This document shows positions 20,103-31,280 of a stretch of DNA of 64,000 bases, piece after piece. The notes beneath the pieces are model-generated. The model was not told where the DNA came from and made no database searches. It saw only the letters and a list, made by a program, of their open reading frames with translations. Position 1 is the stretch's first letter, and each line of letters opens with the position of its first letter. The stretch is from Saccharum officinarum. Its lineage: Eukaryota > Streptophyta > Magnoliopsida > Poales > Poaceae. Where the stretch lies: positions 5,173,831 to 5,237,830 of the forward strand of contig CM036231.1 of NCBI GenBank assembly GCA_020631735.1, given 5' to 3'. The translations under genes and the position numbers were made by a program.

Positions 20103-21552
20103 AAGTTATTCCTTACTACATGAACTATAGTTATATATATTGTTGCATTAAGTTATAGGAGTTGAGTGAAACCGTTGTTGCATTATTACCTTGGCCCCCG
20201 GATTACCTTTTACCCTGTTAGGTCAGAAACGAGTTAATTGCTTAGCCATGCTTAGACCGGTAGAAGTCGGGTGATTTCCTGTCGCCTGCGAGCTATAGGT
20301 GGATACCTGATTATGGTTAGCTGTAATTGTGATCATAAAAAGTAACCAAGTGTTGATGGATAAACGGAGACCGGACGGAGTCTTATAGGGTTTTGGACTA
20401 TAGTGATTCCGTCTGTGTCGATTAAGGACCAATCGTTGCTCGTCCCTCTTGTCATGTTGAACGCATGCCTCACATTTAGCTGGCCGAATAAAGTACCTTT
20501 CGACCGCGAAGCTAGTGACACTTTTCGAGCCGGGATAAACTCGGGTTGGCAGACTGGTGTTGAAGTGGGTGTAACGGGGACGCGAAGAGTGAGCCCAAGG
20601 TGCGTCCTGGCAGTCAGGCGGTCCCTGGGTAGTGCGATCCATGATTGTTATCCCGCGGCTTCTTGTAAAGTGTCATTGGTAATCTATGCGACCCTGACGG
20701 GGGAAACAGGGTTTGTGTAAGGAATAAATCTCCAGCTGGATAGGAATTCGATTCGAATCGCCGTCGCTCCCGGTTAGTGAGCACTTGACTCGAGCTATGA
20801 TATCGTAGTAACATTAAAGGAACACTGATGGTTAAGTGAATGATATTGGAAATGCTAAACCTGATATGGTAATCTAGATTGCTAATGATAAATCAAGTGA
20901 TTGTTCTAGCAATAGCTGCTTACCTAGTTTGAATAGGTTATACTAAAAGTGATGCAAAAAGTACTGGTTTAGTTTTTCATAACAACTCATGCTTTTCGCA
21001 AATGAGTCAAGCCAGTCCAATCTATAAAGCCTTGCATGATCCTTGGTGTCCTTTATTTCTGGTTTTTGACGGGTAAGTCTAGCTGAGTACATTCTCGTAC
21101 TCAGGACGTTGTTCCCATTGTTGTTGCAGATGGTCAGATGTACTATGGGTACTGCTCCAACTGTCTGTATCCGGCGATGGGCGACAACTAGGACCTGGGG
21201 CAAGGGTCACTCTGTTGTCTTATCTACTACTTTTGTGGACCATGACTATCTACTGGCACTGTATTTGAACGAAGTGTGGGTGTAAAACTACTTGCTTCCG
21301 CTATGTTATTCTGAACTATGTTGTAATAACTTTTATTCCGAACTCCGATGTACTCCACTTTTATTGTGAACTCTACGTATCATGTGAACTGTGGCTGCTA
21401 AATCAGTACGATCTTGGTTGTATGTTGGTTGGTTTGAAATCCCGCGTGATTTCACGGAATCTCGGGTTATACGGGTTTAAGTTTGGTAAATTAACCGCCT
21501 CGGTGGAAGATTTTTCTGACTTAATCCCGTATAATTACGTTGATCCGTTACA

Positions 21553-22110
21553 GCAGGTCTCTCTTCCCCATCGGCCTTTCTTTCTTCATTCTTTAGGGTT
21601 AGGGTTTCACTGTGGGTTGGGGATTCAATTTCTCTTTATTGATTCGATTCGAATCAACTCTTTTCTTATTAACCGAACTAGATCTACACTGTGACCTGGC
21701 TCTGATACCATTGTAAGTTCGTTGGATCGTTCTAGGTGTGTAGATCAGTGAGTAGGTTCGTCTCTATTTGGTATAAACAATATCATGGTGCACGAATCAG
21801 AGAGAAAGGGAGATGGAGATGGAGAGAAACGATGTTACCGATCATCCTGGTTGGAGGAACTCGCCTGGTGTCGGTAATGAGGAGGCAGTGGCGGCACTGG
21901 TGGGTCTTCCCATCGCTGGCAGTGACACCCTCTAGATCGGCTAGGGTTCGGAGTGGGGTGGCGGTTGGGCGGTGAATCTCGTAACCCTAACCACTGGCCT
22001 CCACCTCCTATTTATAGCACTGCGCGACGGGGCCCCAACAGCCACGTCATTGGGCTGGGCGTCCCCGATCAGAACGCGAGATCAGGGCCCAGACATGGCC
22101 GTTGGGCCAA
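21553..22110 (-). repeat. Reverse-strand copia LTR fragment with primer binding site
   Basis: On the reverse strand, TGGTATCAGAGCC (complement at about 21697-21709) follows an LTR end ...GAACTTACA (complement from 21712). This is a standard tRNA-Met primer site next to an LTR. A TATAAATA box on the same strand lies at about 22009-22016, giving an R-U5 of roughly 270 bases. The internal part is cut at 21553 by the gypsy LTR. The upstream edge of the LTR was not located; 22110 is an estimate. Confidence 0.6.
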
Positions 22111-22617
22111 GTCCGGTGAAGATCAAACTAACAAGAAAAACACTGTACCATAGTTGGCGAACAGGGTAATTAGAACAAGGCCAGTAAACCAAACATAATA
22201 CATGTACATATGCCTCATGCCAGGGTTTAGCTGATCTGGGCTCAAAAAAGTTCAGCTCACACACGCTGAAAGAGTAGGCTCAGGGAAAGAAAAAAAGATC
22301 GGAAAAGGGAGGTTCATTCATCCGTTCTGCCTTTCTCGTTGTCGATAGCCAAACTGTTGAGATTTGTTTGCTGATGATGCCAGATATACGTGGAAGAACG
22401 GAGAACACAAGCTATGCCTCCCGATCTGGTAATGCGGCAACTAAACAATTCGGATCCGGTCCGGTGCCACCGGTAGCCAGATGGCAACCAACAATTCTCG
22501 AGCAAAGGAGCTCTCCCCGACGACGTTGATGTCCCGGTCGCCCCGGGCGAGCAGGAGCAATACAGCTGCGCACAGCCCAGCGTCTGTAGCGACGGGACAG
22601 CCAGCCCCGGGCCGTGA
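22111..22617. other. Unassigned stretch
   Basis: About 500 bases with no supported gene. It probably includes the remaining upstream part of the reverse-strand copia LTR, then a GC-rich segment near 22500-22615. Confidence 0.4.
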
Positions 22618-23047
22618 GACTATCCGGATACTCTAAAACGATACTCTAAAGCTTTAGAGTACGAATATAGAGTAAAAACTGCTGCATTGGGTACTCTAAA
22701 ACGATACTCTATCTCTTCTCTCACTCTATATTTAGAGTAGTACGATACTTACTCTATACTCTATAGTGGCGGGTTCCACTAGCTAAACAAAGGAAAAATG
22801 CTATAACTCACAAACCAAAAATCCAAATTAAATTTCGATTGCACCATTAAATTCGTCTCAATAAATCCTTCAAAACAAGATTACACATGGATATATTTAG
22901 ATAAAGTGACAAGTAGGTCCCACAGTGGATAGAGTGGATAGAGGATGATATAGAGGATGGATGAGTGCAGGAGAATTGAGTATAGAGGAGAGAATCTTGT
23001 TGATTAGAACGTATAGAGGATGAATATAGAGGTCCAGCCGGATAGTC
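22618..23047 (+). mobile_element. MITE copy 1 (TACTCTAAAAC family)
   Basis: GACTATCCGG at the left is the exact inverse of CCGGATAGTC at the right. The interior, with repeated ACTCTA and TATAGAGGAT words, reappears at 48411-48826 and, inverted, at 49704-50015. At 430 bp with no coding capacity, it is a non-autonomous DNA transposon. The target duplication is not clear, so the superfamily is left open. Confidence 0.7.
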
Positions 23048-23580
23048 TGAGCGGTCGCTTGCGTCCGGACAACGCACGGGCGTGGTGGGCTGGTGGCGTG
23101 CGCCTCGCCCGTTGGTCCACGCGTGCAAGCGGGCTGGCAGGGAGTGACGGCCGCGGGCGCCACTCGCGTTCCGGGACGTGGACGCCTCCGACGGGGACCT
23201 GCCGCCTGCGGGCCGCCGCTCGAGCAACAGCGAGGTCCCCCCCGCTCGACAGGTGGGCTTTGGAGCTCGCGCTGCGCCCCCGGCGCGTTGCAGGCTGTGG
23301 CTGGGCGCCACCTGTCGTGTTGCTATCTTTTCCCGTCCGGCCGGCATTTATTGACCGCGGTGGGGCTACAGTGCGCTATCTTATCCCGGTATTATCCTGA
23401 CTATCAGAATCCTGCCCATAAAAACCTGCACGCGACGACGTTCAAGTCTCCAGCTCTGCGATCTTGTGCCCACAACAGCGGCAATCGCTGTGTAAAGTTT
23501 CCTAATTGGCCTCTCGTCTCATTTAGGAGCAGTCGTATCCAACAACTGTATATCTCAAAACAATTCATATTTATGATGAA
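23048..23580. other. GC-rich stretch without a supported gene
   Basis: About 23050-23345 is over 65 percent GC by eye, with open frames on both strands that look like composition effects. No recognisable protein is seen. It could be a gene 5' relic. Confidence 0.3.
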
Positions 23581-25484
23581 TTGTTATTAAGGTCCCGTTT
23601 AATTATATCTCAATGGATTTTAGAAATCTAATAGAAAATTACAAAATCCCATAATCCAATCAAAAAATATGGAAGATTCCGAGGTATTCTAACACAGTGA
23701 TATTTCATAATTCTAAATTCAATAAAACATACTCCTGTTTCAAATTATAAGAAGTTTCAACTTATTTTTGCTATGTATCGCCACATAATGTACATCATGT
23801 GTATAACAAAAATGATGTACATCATGTGTAGCCGGCGAGCAAAGAATTTGAGGTAGTTGGTTTAGATCTTTTCGTTAAAAATGGATGGAGAAAAAATAAT
23901 GTATTTTGCTAATGATTATTTCCTTTAGCTTATGTTTTCTTTTACTCACGCAATCTCACATCATATACACACATAGATCGTAATGGGTGCCGGTGTTACG
24001 GAACTCGGGTGTCCTAATCGTCTAAAAAAGAGCCTAATTGGGATGAGGTGGGCTGAGGCTGTCGAACGAGAGACCCAATCTAGACAGGGTATGTCGTGGA
24101 CTTGGAAAACAAGTTATTAGAGGCATTGGAAGCCAAGATATTTGTACTAATTCGATATGATCCGAGTAGATTTTCTTGTAACAAACAAGGAAACCCATGT
24201 ATAATCGACGGGGATTCCATCGGTAACTTTACCCTTGAACTATATAAGATAGGATAGAGAGCCTCTTATCGGTATTTTATTATTCTTATGTAGCTAGATT
24301 TCTAGACAATCTCATCATCGCTCCATGTAAACCACCTGAGAATACGAGAATAAGTCTATTCTCCTCTAAAACAGTATACATATATGTTCCGTGTGCTGCT
24401 CCTCTAATTTTTTACTCACAAAATATTAATTTACATTGTCAAGGATAATACCTACGACAACGGGTTTAATTCAACCTGAACCGGATGTCGTATAGAAGAT
24501 CTCTTTATTGTTAAACGGGACCAAGGTTCCCAGCAAGATTATATAGTATCACATAGTGTTGCTCTCTTCTGCTTAGCTCACTTCTCAGTTTGGAGGCTTT
24601 AATTTGTTCTTGCCAGGTGTAGCAGTAGCTCATTGGGACCTTTGCTTGGAGTTGGAGAAGGCATAGAGCGTAGTTCTCATGGCGTCGCCTAGGCGTCCAG
24701 GCGCTCCCCCATCGCCTTGCAGAATGGGCGCCTAGGCGGGCAAGGCACCTAGGCGTCTAGGCGGGGGTACATCGCCGTGCCTCGCCTGCCTGAATCTGTG
24801 TTGGGCCCTATTCTCGCTAGGTTGCTTGAGCTAGCTGGGTTCTGTTGTTGGGTTGGGCCTTGTGCTCATGGCCTTGCATTACAACAGAATTCGATTGCTT
24901 TCCTCAAAAAAACAAAAACAAAAACAAAAACAAAAACAAAAAAAAATAGAATTCAGTTGTGCGCTGTCTTGTCTTTGGGGATGCCAGGAGAGTGTACATG
25001 CTTCCTAAAAAAAAAGAGAGATGAGTGTACATGTACACAGTACACGTGGTTAAAAAAAACTAAAAGCACATCTGTTTCTCGAATGAAAAAAAAACTAAAA
25101 GCACACCTCCGCCTTTGTCTAATAATTATATAATATATAATTATACATATATATTATAAATGTTTTTACATGTATGAAAGTTATCTTAATGGTGGATGTA
25201 CTAACAAACGAAATGTCATGGATCCATCTGCGAAGTACAAATACAACACTCAATGCATATGTGCACACTAACCTCTATAAATATGCATACACGTCCTTTT
25301 TATGTAATCTTTAAAAGGCTAAAGCCAGCAAGTCTCGAGACTGGTGAAAACACACGAGCCTCATAGTTACCTCATCTAATCTAACACTAAAAAATAGCAC
25401 CGTTAAATTTTAGAATAATTCTACAAAAATATAAGTATTTCTGACAGGTTAGAAATTTAGGCAATTTCAGTATTAATTTAGGAT
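23581..25484. other. AT-rich intergenic DNA with repeat scraps
   Basis: No supported gene. It contains a short direct repeat ATGTACATCATGTGTA (about 23785-23830), a cluster of CGCCTAGGCG-type palindromes (about 24677-24783), a CAAAAA simple repeat (24905-24946) and a TATA/ATAT-rich stretch (about 25120-25160). Confidence 0.5.
24905..24946 (+). repeat. CAAAAA simple repeat
   Basis: Hexanucleotide tandem (CAAAAA) of about five units bounded by A runs; a poly(A)-derived microsatellite of the kind left by retroposition is possible. Confidence 0.8.
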
Positions 25485-26510
25485 TGTTAGATTTAATGTG
25501 GGCCAGACCCATATATTATCTAATTAAATCAAATAAATTCTAAAGCCCGTATTAAATAATGTGCACAATATCATTTAGTCCTATATGAGATTTTGACTGA
25601 AGGCTGACTCAACTTAAATTTACGGACTGTGTCTGTCTACATTGAGTGGATTGAGAAAGGATGAGGTGAGCCACATGCGCGAGCCGTCGGCCCTGATCCG
25701 ACGCGACACACGTGGTACGGGACATAAAAGGTTTTGCCACTCAAACCAATTATGGGAAGGAGTTATGAGTTTCTCCTCGTAACGAGGGAAGTTTCTACCC
25801 CTAATATGGAAAATAATGAGAAGAGTGATGGGAGTTTCAAGAGTTTCTGCCCCGAAAGTGAAAAATTATGCGGAGAGTTATGGGATTTTCCCCGTAGCCG
25901 CGTGCGTCTCCTCTCCTCCCGTCTCCTCCTCACCCGTGGTGACTCCTTCCCTTCTGAGGCTCCTTTGGTTTTGCCTGGTTGCGAGATAAATAGAAACGTT
26001 CGCTTCAACATTCGTCTCTCTTGGTTGAACACACAAACACATCCATTGTTTTCGCTGCAGCTAAGTTTCCCGTCCCGGTTCCCGTGAGCACGGGAATTGG
26101 AACAGCAGGCCTCTGGAACTGAGTCGTCTACGAGTTCATCTGCTCGGGTGAAGGATGGCCGTAAGGTTTTTGGGGAGTGATCACGCGACTGCTCGATCGA
26201 TCCACGACCTATGACTTCATCTTCTTCCCAGCATTCATGACGGCGGCGGGAGTTCGGCACTGCAGTTCTCTGCACTGCATCGAGCGGGACGACTATACTA
26301 ACGTGCGCTATGTCGACTAGCGTAACCGGCTCTGGTGTTGCTGGATGTGTTCTAATTCATTTCCTATCTTCAGCGATTAAAATCATAATTATTAGTATCA
26401 TCTACATGTCCATGTCACTTAGATCGCACGTGCACATATATAAGGCCACAAACTTGTTGTTAATCTTTTTCTGGATTAAATTAATACTAAAATTGTCTAA
26501 ATTTCTAACA
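25485..26510 (+). repeat. 5' LTR of the copia element (1026 bp)
   Basis: Starts TGTTAGATTTAATG and ends GTCTAAATTTCTAACA. It aligns with the 3' LTR apart from about 210 bases near 25710-25895 missing there, and lacks the two insertions carried by the 3' LTR. The element interior begins with ATCCAAAAATCTGAG. Confidence 0.9.
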
Positions 26511-26558
26511 ATCCAAAAATCTGAGAGGCATGTTTTTTTTGTAGTTGGCTTTGCGGGT

Positions 26559-27330
26559 ATGCTGAAACTGAATGTCTTTGAGGGTACTCATTACAAGAGG
26601 TGGCGGCAGAGGTGCATTCTATGGTTGACTGCTATGCACTGCTATTTTGTCGCTGAGCCTAGGGCTGTTGGGCCGCATACTCCTGATGAGGAGCATGTGT
26701 TCAAACATGCTAATTCTACGTTCAAGGCTGCAATTCTGAGCGTGCTAGGAGACACCATAGTGGATGCATATGTGCCGCTACAGACTGGTAAAGAGATGTG
26801 GGATGCACTTGAGGCCAAATATAAGGTTTCTGATGCTGGTACTGAGTTGTATGTTATGGAGCAGTTTCATAACTACAGGATGGTAGATGACTGTTCTGTA
26901 GTAGAACAAGCTCATGAGATATAAATATTGGCAAAAGAGCTCGAAATTTTTGGTTGTGTATTGCCAGATAAGTTTGTGGCAGACTGTATCATTGCAAAGT
27001 TGTCATAGGTTTGGACAGATTTTGCTACTTCTCTGAAATATAAGAGATAGGAGTTTGGTATTGCCGACCTCATTGACTCTTTGGATGTTGAAGAGAAGGC
27101 GAGAGCAAGGGAAATTTTAGTGCCCATGTGGTGTAGAAAATTTCTCAAAACTCTCACAAGAAGAAATTTCAGCAAGAACTCAAACAAAAGAACACTACAC
27201 CTTTTAAGAAGAAGGAGGAAAAGGAAAATTGTTTCACTTGTGGTAAGTCCGGGCATTATGCTAAGGATTGCCCGGATGGCAAGTGGAAGCCCAAGAAAAA
27301 ATTTTCAAACATGATTGAAGCTGATGGAGG
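26559..27330 (+). pseudogene. Copia gag remnant with zinc knuckle
   Basis: From the ATG at 26559 the text LKLNVFEGTHYKRWRQRC...MWDALEAKYKV is the copia gag (UBN2-type) core. In-frame stops occur at 26922 and further on. The CCHC knuckle CFTCGKSGHYAKDC is still readable at 27230-27271. Not functional. Confidence 0.85.
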
Positions 27331-27384
27331 AACATCGGGGTATGTAATTTATTACCTACAGTTCTTTGAATTTTTCATTCACCT

Positions 27385-28143
27385 GATTGGTGGGTGGATA
27401 CAGGAGCTAATATTCATGTATGTGCTGATATTTTTTTAATTTTCTTCTTATCAGGTCAGGCGGACTTTCTCCTTGTTGATGGGGAATGGAGCGCGTGTGG
27501 TTGTACATGGTATTGGTACGGTCAATCTGAAGCTTACTTAGGAAAGACCATGCAACTGAAGAACGTGCAGCATGTCCCCTCAATAAGGAAGAATTTGATT
27601 AGTGATTCTCTATTATGTCATGATGGTTATAAACTTGTGTTTGAATTGAATAAGTGCGTACTTTCTAAGTATGAAACTTTTGTTAGAAAAGGCTACGAGA
27701 GCGGATGCTTGTTCCGCTTGTCTTTAGATGATACATGTGTTAATTCTGTGAACCATGTGAGCCAGGTTAATGAGACAAATGTTTGGCATTCGCGCTTATG
27801 TCATATTAATTTTGGTTGCATGACTCGCTTAGTTGGTTTGAATTTAATCCTAAAATTTAATTTGGTCACAGATTCAAAATACCATATATGTGTGCAATCA
27901 AAGCAACTCCGCAAGCCTACAAGGCTGCTGAGGCGAGGGACTTGGCACCACTAGAACTAATCCATTCCGATTGTGTGAAATGAATGGCGAGTTGACCAAA
28001 GGTGGCAAAAGATATTTCATGACATTTATAGATGATTGCACTAGATTTTGCTACGTGTATCTGTTAAAATCAAAAGATGAAGCATTGAATTATGTTAAGA
28101 TTTATAAAGCTGAGGTAGAAAACCAACTTGAAAAGAAAATTAA
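27385..28143 (+). pseudogene. Copia protease and integrase N-terminal remnant
   Basis: The protease site WVDTGANIHVC is at about 27391-27423. The gag-pre-integrase HSRLCHINFGCM (about 27787) and the integrase start FMTFIDDCTRFCYVYLLKSKDEA (about 28017-28085) follow, with a frame change near 27960. The integrase is then split by a MITE at 28144. Confidence 0.8.
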
Positions 28144-28380
28144 GGGAGCGTTTGGTTCGTGTCCAAAGAATGTCAAAACGTGCCGCAACTTCGACGCCGC
28201 AGTTGCGCATGGCGTTTGGTTGGCTGCCCCATTTGTGGCATGCCGCAACCCTGTCGTGCTCTTCTAGTGCATTTTAGGTGCCAAAGCGTGCTGGAAGTGC
28301 AGCAGCCGTTTTCTGCGCCGCATGTTTGGCATGCCAAGGACTCTGGTGAGGCATCTCGTGGTCATAATCCAAACGAGCCC
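28144..28380 (+). mobile_element. Tourist-like MITE inside copia integrase
   Basis: A 237 bp insert with ends GGGAGCGTTTGG... and ...CCAAACGAGCCC forms imperfect inverted repeats. It is flanked by TAA on both sides (28141-28143 and 28381-28383), the three-base duplication of PIF/Harbinger-type elements. The integrase text is interrupted exactly here. Confidence 0.88.
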
Positions 28381-28383
28381 TAA

Positions 28384-29225
28384 ATGTTTATGATCTGATC
28401 GCGGGGGAGAATATTTCTCAAATATGTTTTCTGAGTTTTGCGCGGAGCATGGTATTGTTCATATGAGGACACCGCTATACTCACCACAATCCAATGGGAT
28501 TGCAGAGAGAAAAAACCGCACTCTAACTGAGTTGATTAATGCCATGTTAGGGACCGTGAGACTATCTAAGGAATGGTGAGGTGAGGCAATATTGACAACA
28601 TGTCATGTCCTGAATAGGGTTCCCACAAAGAACAAAGAAATTACACCATTCGAGGAATGAAAGAAGAAAAGATTAAATTTTTCTTACCTGCGAACATGGA
28701 GTTGTTTGGCAAAGGTGATTGTACCAATTAACAAGAAGCGAAAGCTTGGATAAAAACCATTGATTGTGTCTTTCTCAGTTATGCTATTCACAGCGTGGGT
28801 TATAGATTTTTAATAATAAATTCTGGAGTGCATGATATGAATGTTGGTACTATTATGGAATCCAGAGATGCTACATTTTTTGAAAGTAAATTTCCTATGA
28901 AAAGTACACCTAGCACTTCCAGTCATGATTCTATAATACTTCCACAGTTGTATGAACCGATAGAACATGCTGATGTTGAAACCTATGTGGAAAATCATGA
29001 GGAGGATAATAATATAGTCACTCGAAAGAGTAAGAGACGGAGGACTGCAAAGTCCTGTGGTGAAGACTATATTATATACCTCGTGGATGACACTCCTAAG
29101 ACCATAGAAGAGGCATATTCATCTATTGCCGCTGACTTATAAAAAGAAGTTGTTCAGAGTGAGATGGACTCTATTATGTCTAATGGAAGTTGAGAGGATG
29201 TTGATCGTCCTTATGGGTGTAAACC
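28384..29225 (+). pseudogene. Copia integrase C-terminal and linker remnant
   Basis: After the MITE, integrase core text is still recognisable (TPLYSPQSNGIAERKN-like, about 28470-28515) but with stops. The linker 28795-29142 has Ser- and Lys-rich text ending TIEEAYSSIAADL, the usual approach to reverse transcriptase. Confidence 0.7.
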
Positions 29226-29226
29226 T

Positions 29227-30081
29227 GTGGGATGTAAATGGGTGTTCAATAAAACGCTTAGACCTGATGGTATAATTGAGAAGTACAAGGCGAGACTTGT
29301 GGCTAAGGGCTATACCCAGAAAGATGGCGAAAATTATTTTGATACTTATTCACCAATTGCCTGTCTTACTACTATACGAGTGTTACTTTTCTTGGCTGCC
29401 ACATATGGTCTTCTCGTTCATCAGATGAAAGTTAAGACAACTTTTTTGAATAGAGAGCTTGAGAAAGAGATCTATATGGATCAGTCGGATGGATTTGTAG
29501 CAAAGGGTCAAGAGAGAAAGGTGTCTAAGTTATTGAAATCCGTGTATGGTCTAAAACAAGCACCTAAGCAGTGGCATAAGAAGTTCGATAGAACTTCGAC
29601 ATCAACCAGCTTTGCTATGAACGAAGCTGACAAATGTGTTTATTATCGGTATGGTGGTGGAGATGGTGTGATCTTGTGCTTATATGTGGATGATATACTA
29701 ATTTTTGGAAATAATGTTAATGTGATCAAGGAAGTGAAAGATTTTTTGTCTAGTAACTTTGAAATGAAAGACTTGGGTGAGGCTAATGTTATTCTTAACA
29801 TAAAGCTACTGAGAGAAGGAAATGGCGGGGTAACACTTGTGCAATCTCATTATGTGGAAAAAGTGTTGAGTCGCTTTGGATATAGTGACTGCACGCTTGC
29901 TCCAACTTCTTATGACCCAAATGTGCTATTAAGGAAAAATCAAAGAATAACACGAGATCAATTGAGATATTCTCAAATAATTGGCTCACTTATATATTTA
30001 GCTAGTGCAACGAGGCCTGATATCTTGTTTGCTATGAGCAAACTTAGCCGATTTGTTTTAAATTCGGGAGATAATCATTAG
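29227..30081 (+). pseudogene. Copia reverse transcriptase, readable but isolated
   Basis: This 284-residue frame shows GCKWVFNKTLRPDG, YKARLVAKGYTQ, VYGLKQAPKQWHKKF and the catalytic YVDDILIFG (about 29680-29710), through SLIYLASATRPDILFAMSKLSRF. In HQMKVKTTFLN the first catalytic Asp (normally MDVKTAFLN) is Lys, so this copy lacks a metal-binding residue. A TAG at 30079 breaks it before RNase H. Confidence 0.85.
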
Positions 30082-30084
30082 CAT

Positions 30085-30636
30085 GCTCTTGAGAGGGTAT
30101 TGTGCTATCTAAAAGGGACTATGAGCTATGGCATACAATATACTGGGTATCTAAGGGTACTAGAAGGTTATTGTGATACAAATTGGATATCTGATACTGA
30201 TAAGATTAATGCCATAGGTAAATATGTGTTCTTACTTGGAGATGGTGCTGTTTCATGGAAGTCTTGCAAGAAGACCGTCTTAATGAGGTCAACAATAGAA
30301 GCAAAACTCACAGCATTAGATACCGCCACAGTTGAAGCTAAGTGGCTTCGTGAACTCCTTATGGATTTACCGGTGGTTGAAAAACCAATATCGGCTATAT
30401 CTATGAACTGTGATAATCAGACTATGATAATCAAAGTGAATAGTTCTAGGGATAACATGAAGTCTACAAGGCATGTAAAGAGGCAGTTAAAATCTGTCAG
30501 AAAACTAAAAAACTCTAGAGTAATAGTATTAGACTATGTCTATACATCAAAGAATCTGGCAGATCAATTTACAAAGGGTCTATTACGTAATGTGATAGAT
30601 GGTGCATTGATGGAGTTGAGCTTGAGACCCACTTGA
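30085..30636 (+). pseudogene. Copia RNase H remnant
   Basis: The frame continues from the reverse transcriptase past the stop: YLKGTMSYGIQYTG, YCDTNWISDTD (first Asp), VSWKSCKKTVLMRSTIEAKLTALDTATVEAKWLR (catalytic Glu region) and NLADQFTKGL. It is nearly full length for copia RNase H. The first Asp is kept, but the usual AEY context is AKL here. Confidence 0.82.
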
Positions 30637-31280
30637 AGTTACTCTATAGTGGTAACTTGTCCTACGTGATTGGAGATCCCGTAAAGTAGGATGGCAAAAT
30701 AAGCTAGTGGTTGACTGATAGAGAAACCCCTTACATTAAAGTCCAAATCGCTATGAGATGCATTGTTTCTCATTTGCTGTATGGCAGGTTGGTTAATTTC
30801 TTAATATGATCCGAGTGGCTTATTTATGCAGGGATGTTGCCCTACATAACATCCTAGAAGGAACACACATATATGAGTTCGAGTGCTAGTCACAACCTAT
30901 GAGATGTGGGTAATCTCTAGATACTCACGAAGGTATCGAAGTGTGACTTATATGCTTCAACCAGAGGGATGCTTGTAGTAGCCTAGTACCAGAAAAGAAC
31001 TTAGGTAAAACTCACTTCACATAAAACTATCAATTCAAGGCATAGTCCATTGTTCAGTTGTGACTGAGTGTAACCTCTGTTCTAGACGGATGTTCAACTT
31101 AACCGTCTCCATTGAAACTCTGATATATAAAAGAACTTTGGATTAGAGATTAGTTAATATGTGTCCTAAAAATTGGTGGGGATTGTTAGATTTAATCTGG
31201 GCCAGGCCCATATATTATCTAATTAAATCAAATAAATTTTAAAGCCCGTATTAAATAATGTGCGCAATATCATTTAGTCC

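Larger units (their letters stand above)
9187..21552 (+). mobile_element. Second gypsy chromovirus with an extra histone-mimic ORF
   Basis: Order: partial 5' LTR, primer binding site, extra ORF, gag, protease, reverse transcriptase, RNase H, integrase, chromodomain, polypurine tract, full 3' LTR of 4010 bp. The right 1.69 kb of the two LTRs differ at only about 20 hand-counted positions, mostly C/T or G/A changes, pointing to a young insertion. The base after the 3' LTR (GCAGG...) does not match the sequence left of 8479 and does not resume the copia gene, so no target duplication can be shown. Confidence 0.9.
17543..21552 (+). repeat. 3' LTR of the second gypsy element (4.0 kb)
   Basis: The LTR starts TGTAACACCCCT after the polypurine tract and ends ...CCGTTACA. 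A TATA-like TATAAAA lies at 18009-18015, directly before a GC-rich 0.8 kb block (18039-18840). An AT-rich middle, the acidic frame (from about 19915) and the stem-loop module (21072-21130) follow. CAG|GTGAGG at 18451-18458 looks like a splice donor and ATACAG at about 19909-19914 like its acceptor, so the LTR may carry an intron of its own. Confidence 0.9.

Noticed and set aside
21590..21610. TTAGGGTTAGGGTTT as an interstitial telomere repeat
   Set aside because: Only two units are present, within ordinary copia leader sequence; too short to claim.
22847..23347. 166-residue reverse-strand frame
   Set aside because: It runs across a MITE border and a GC-rich stretch and has no protein-like features.
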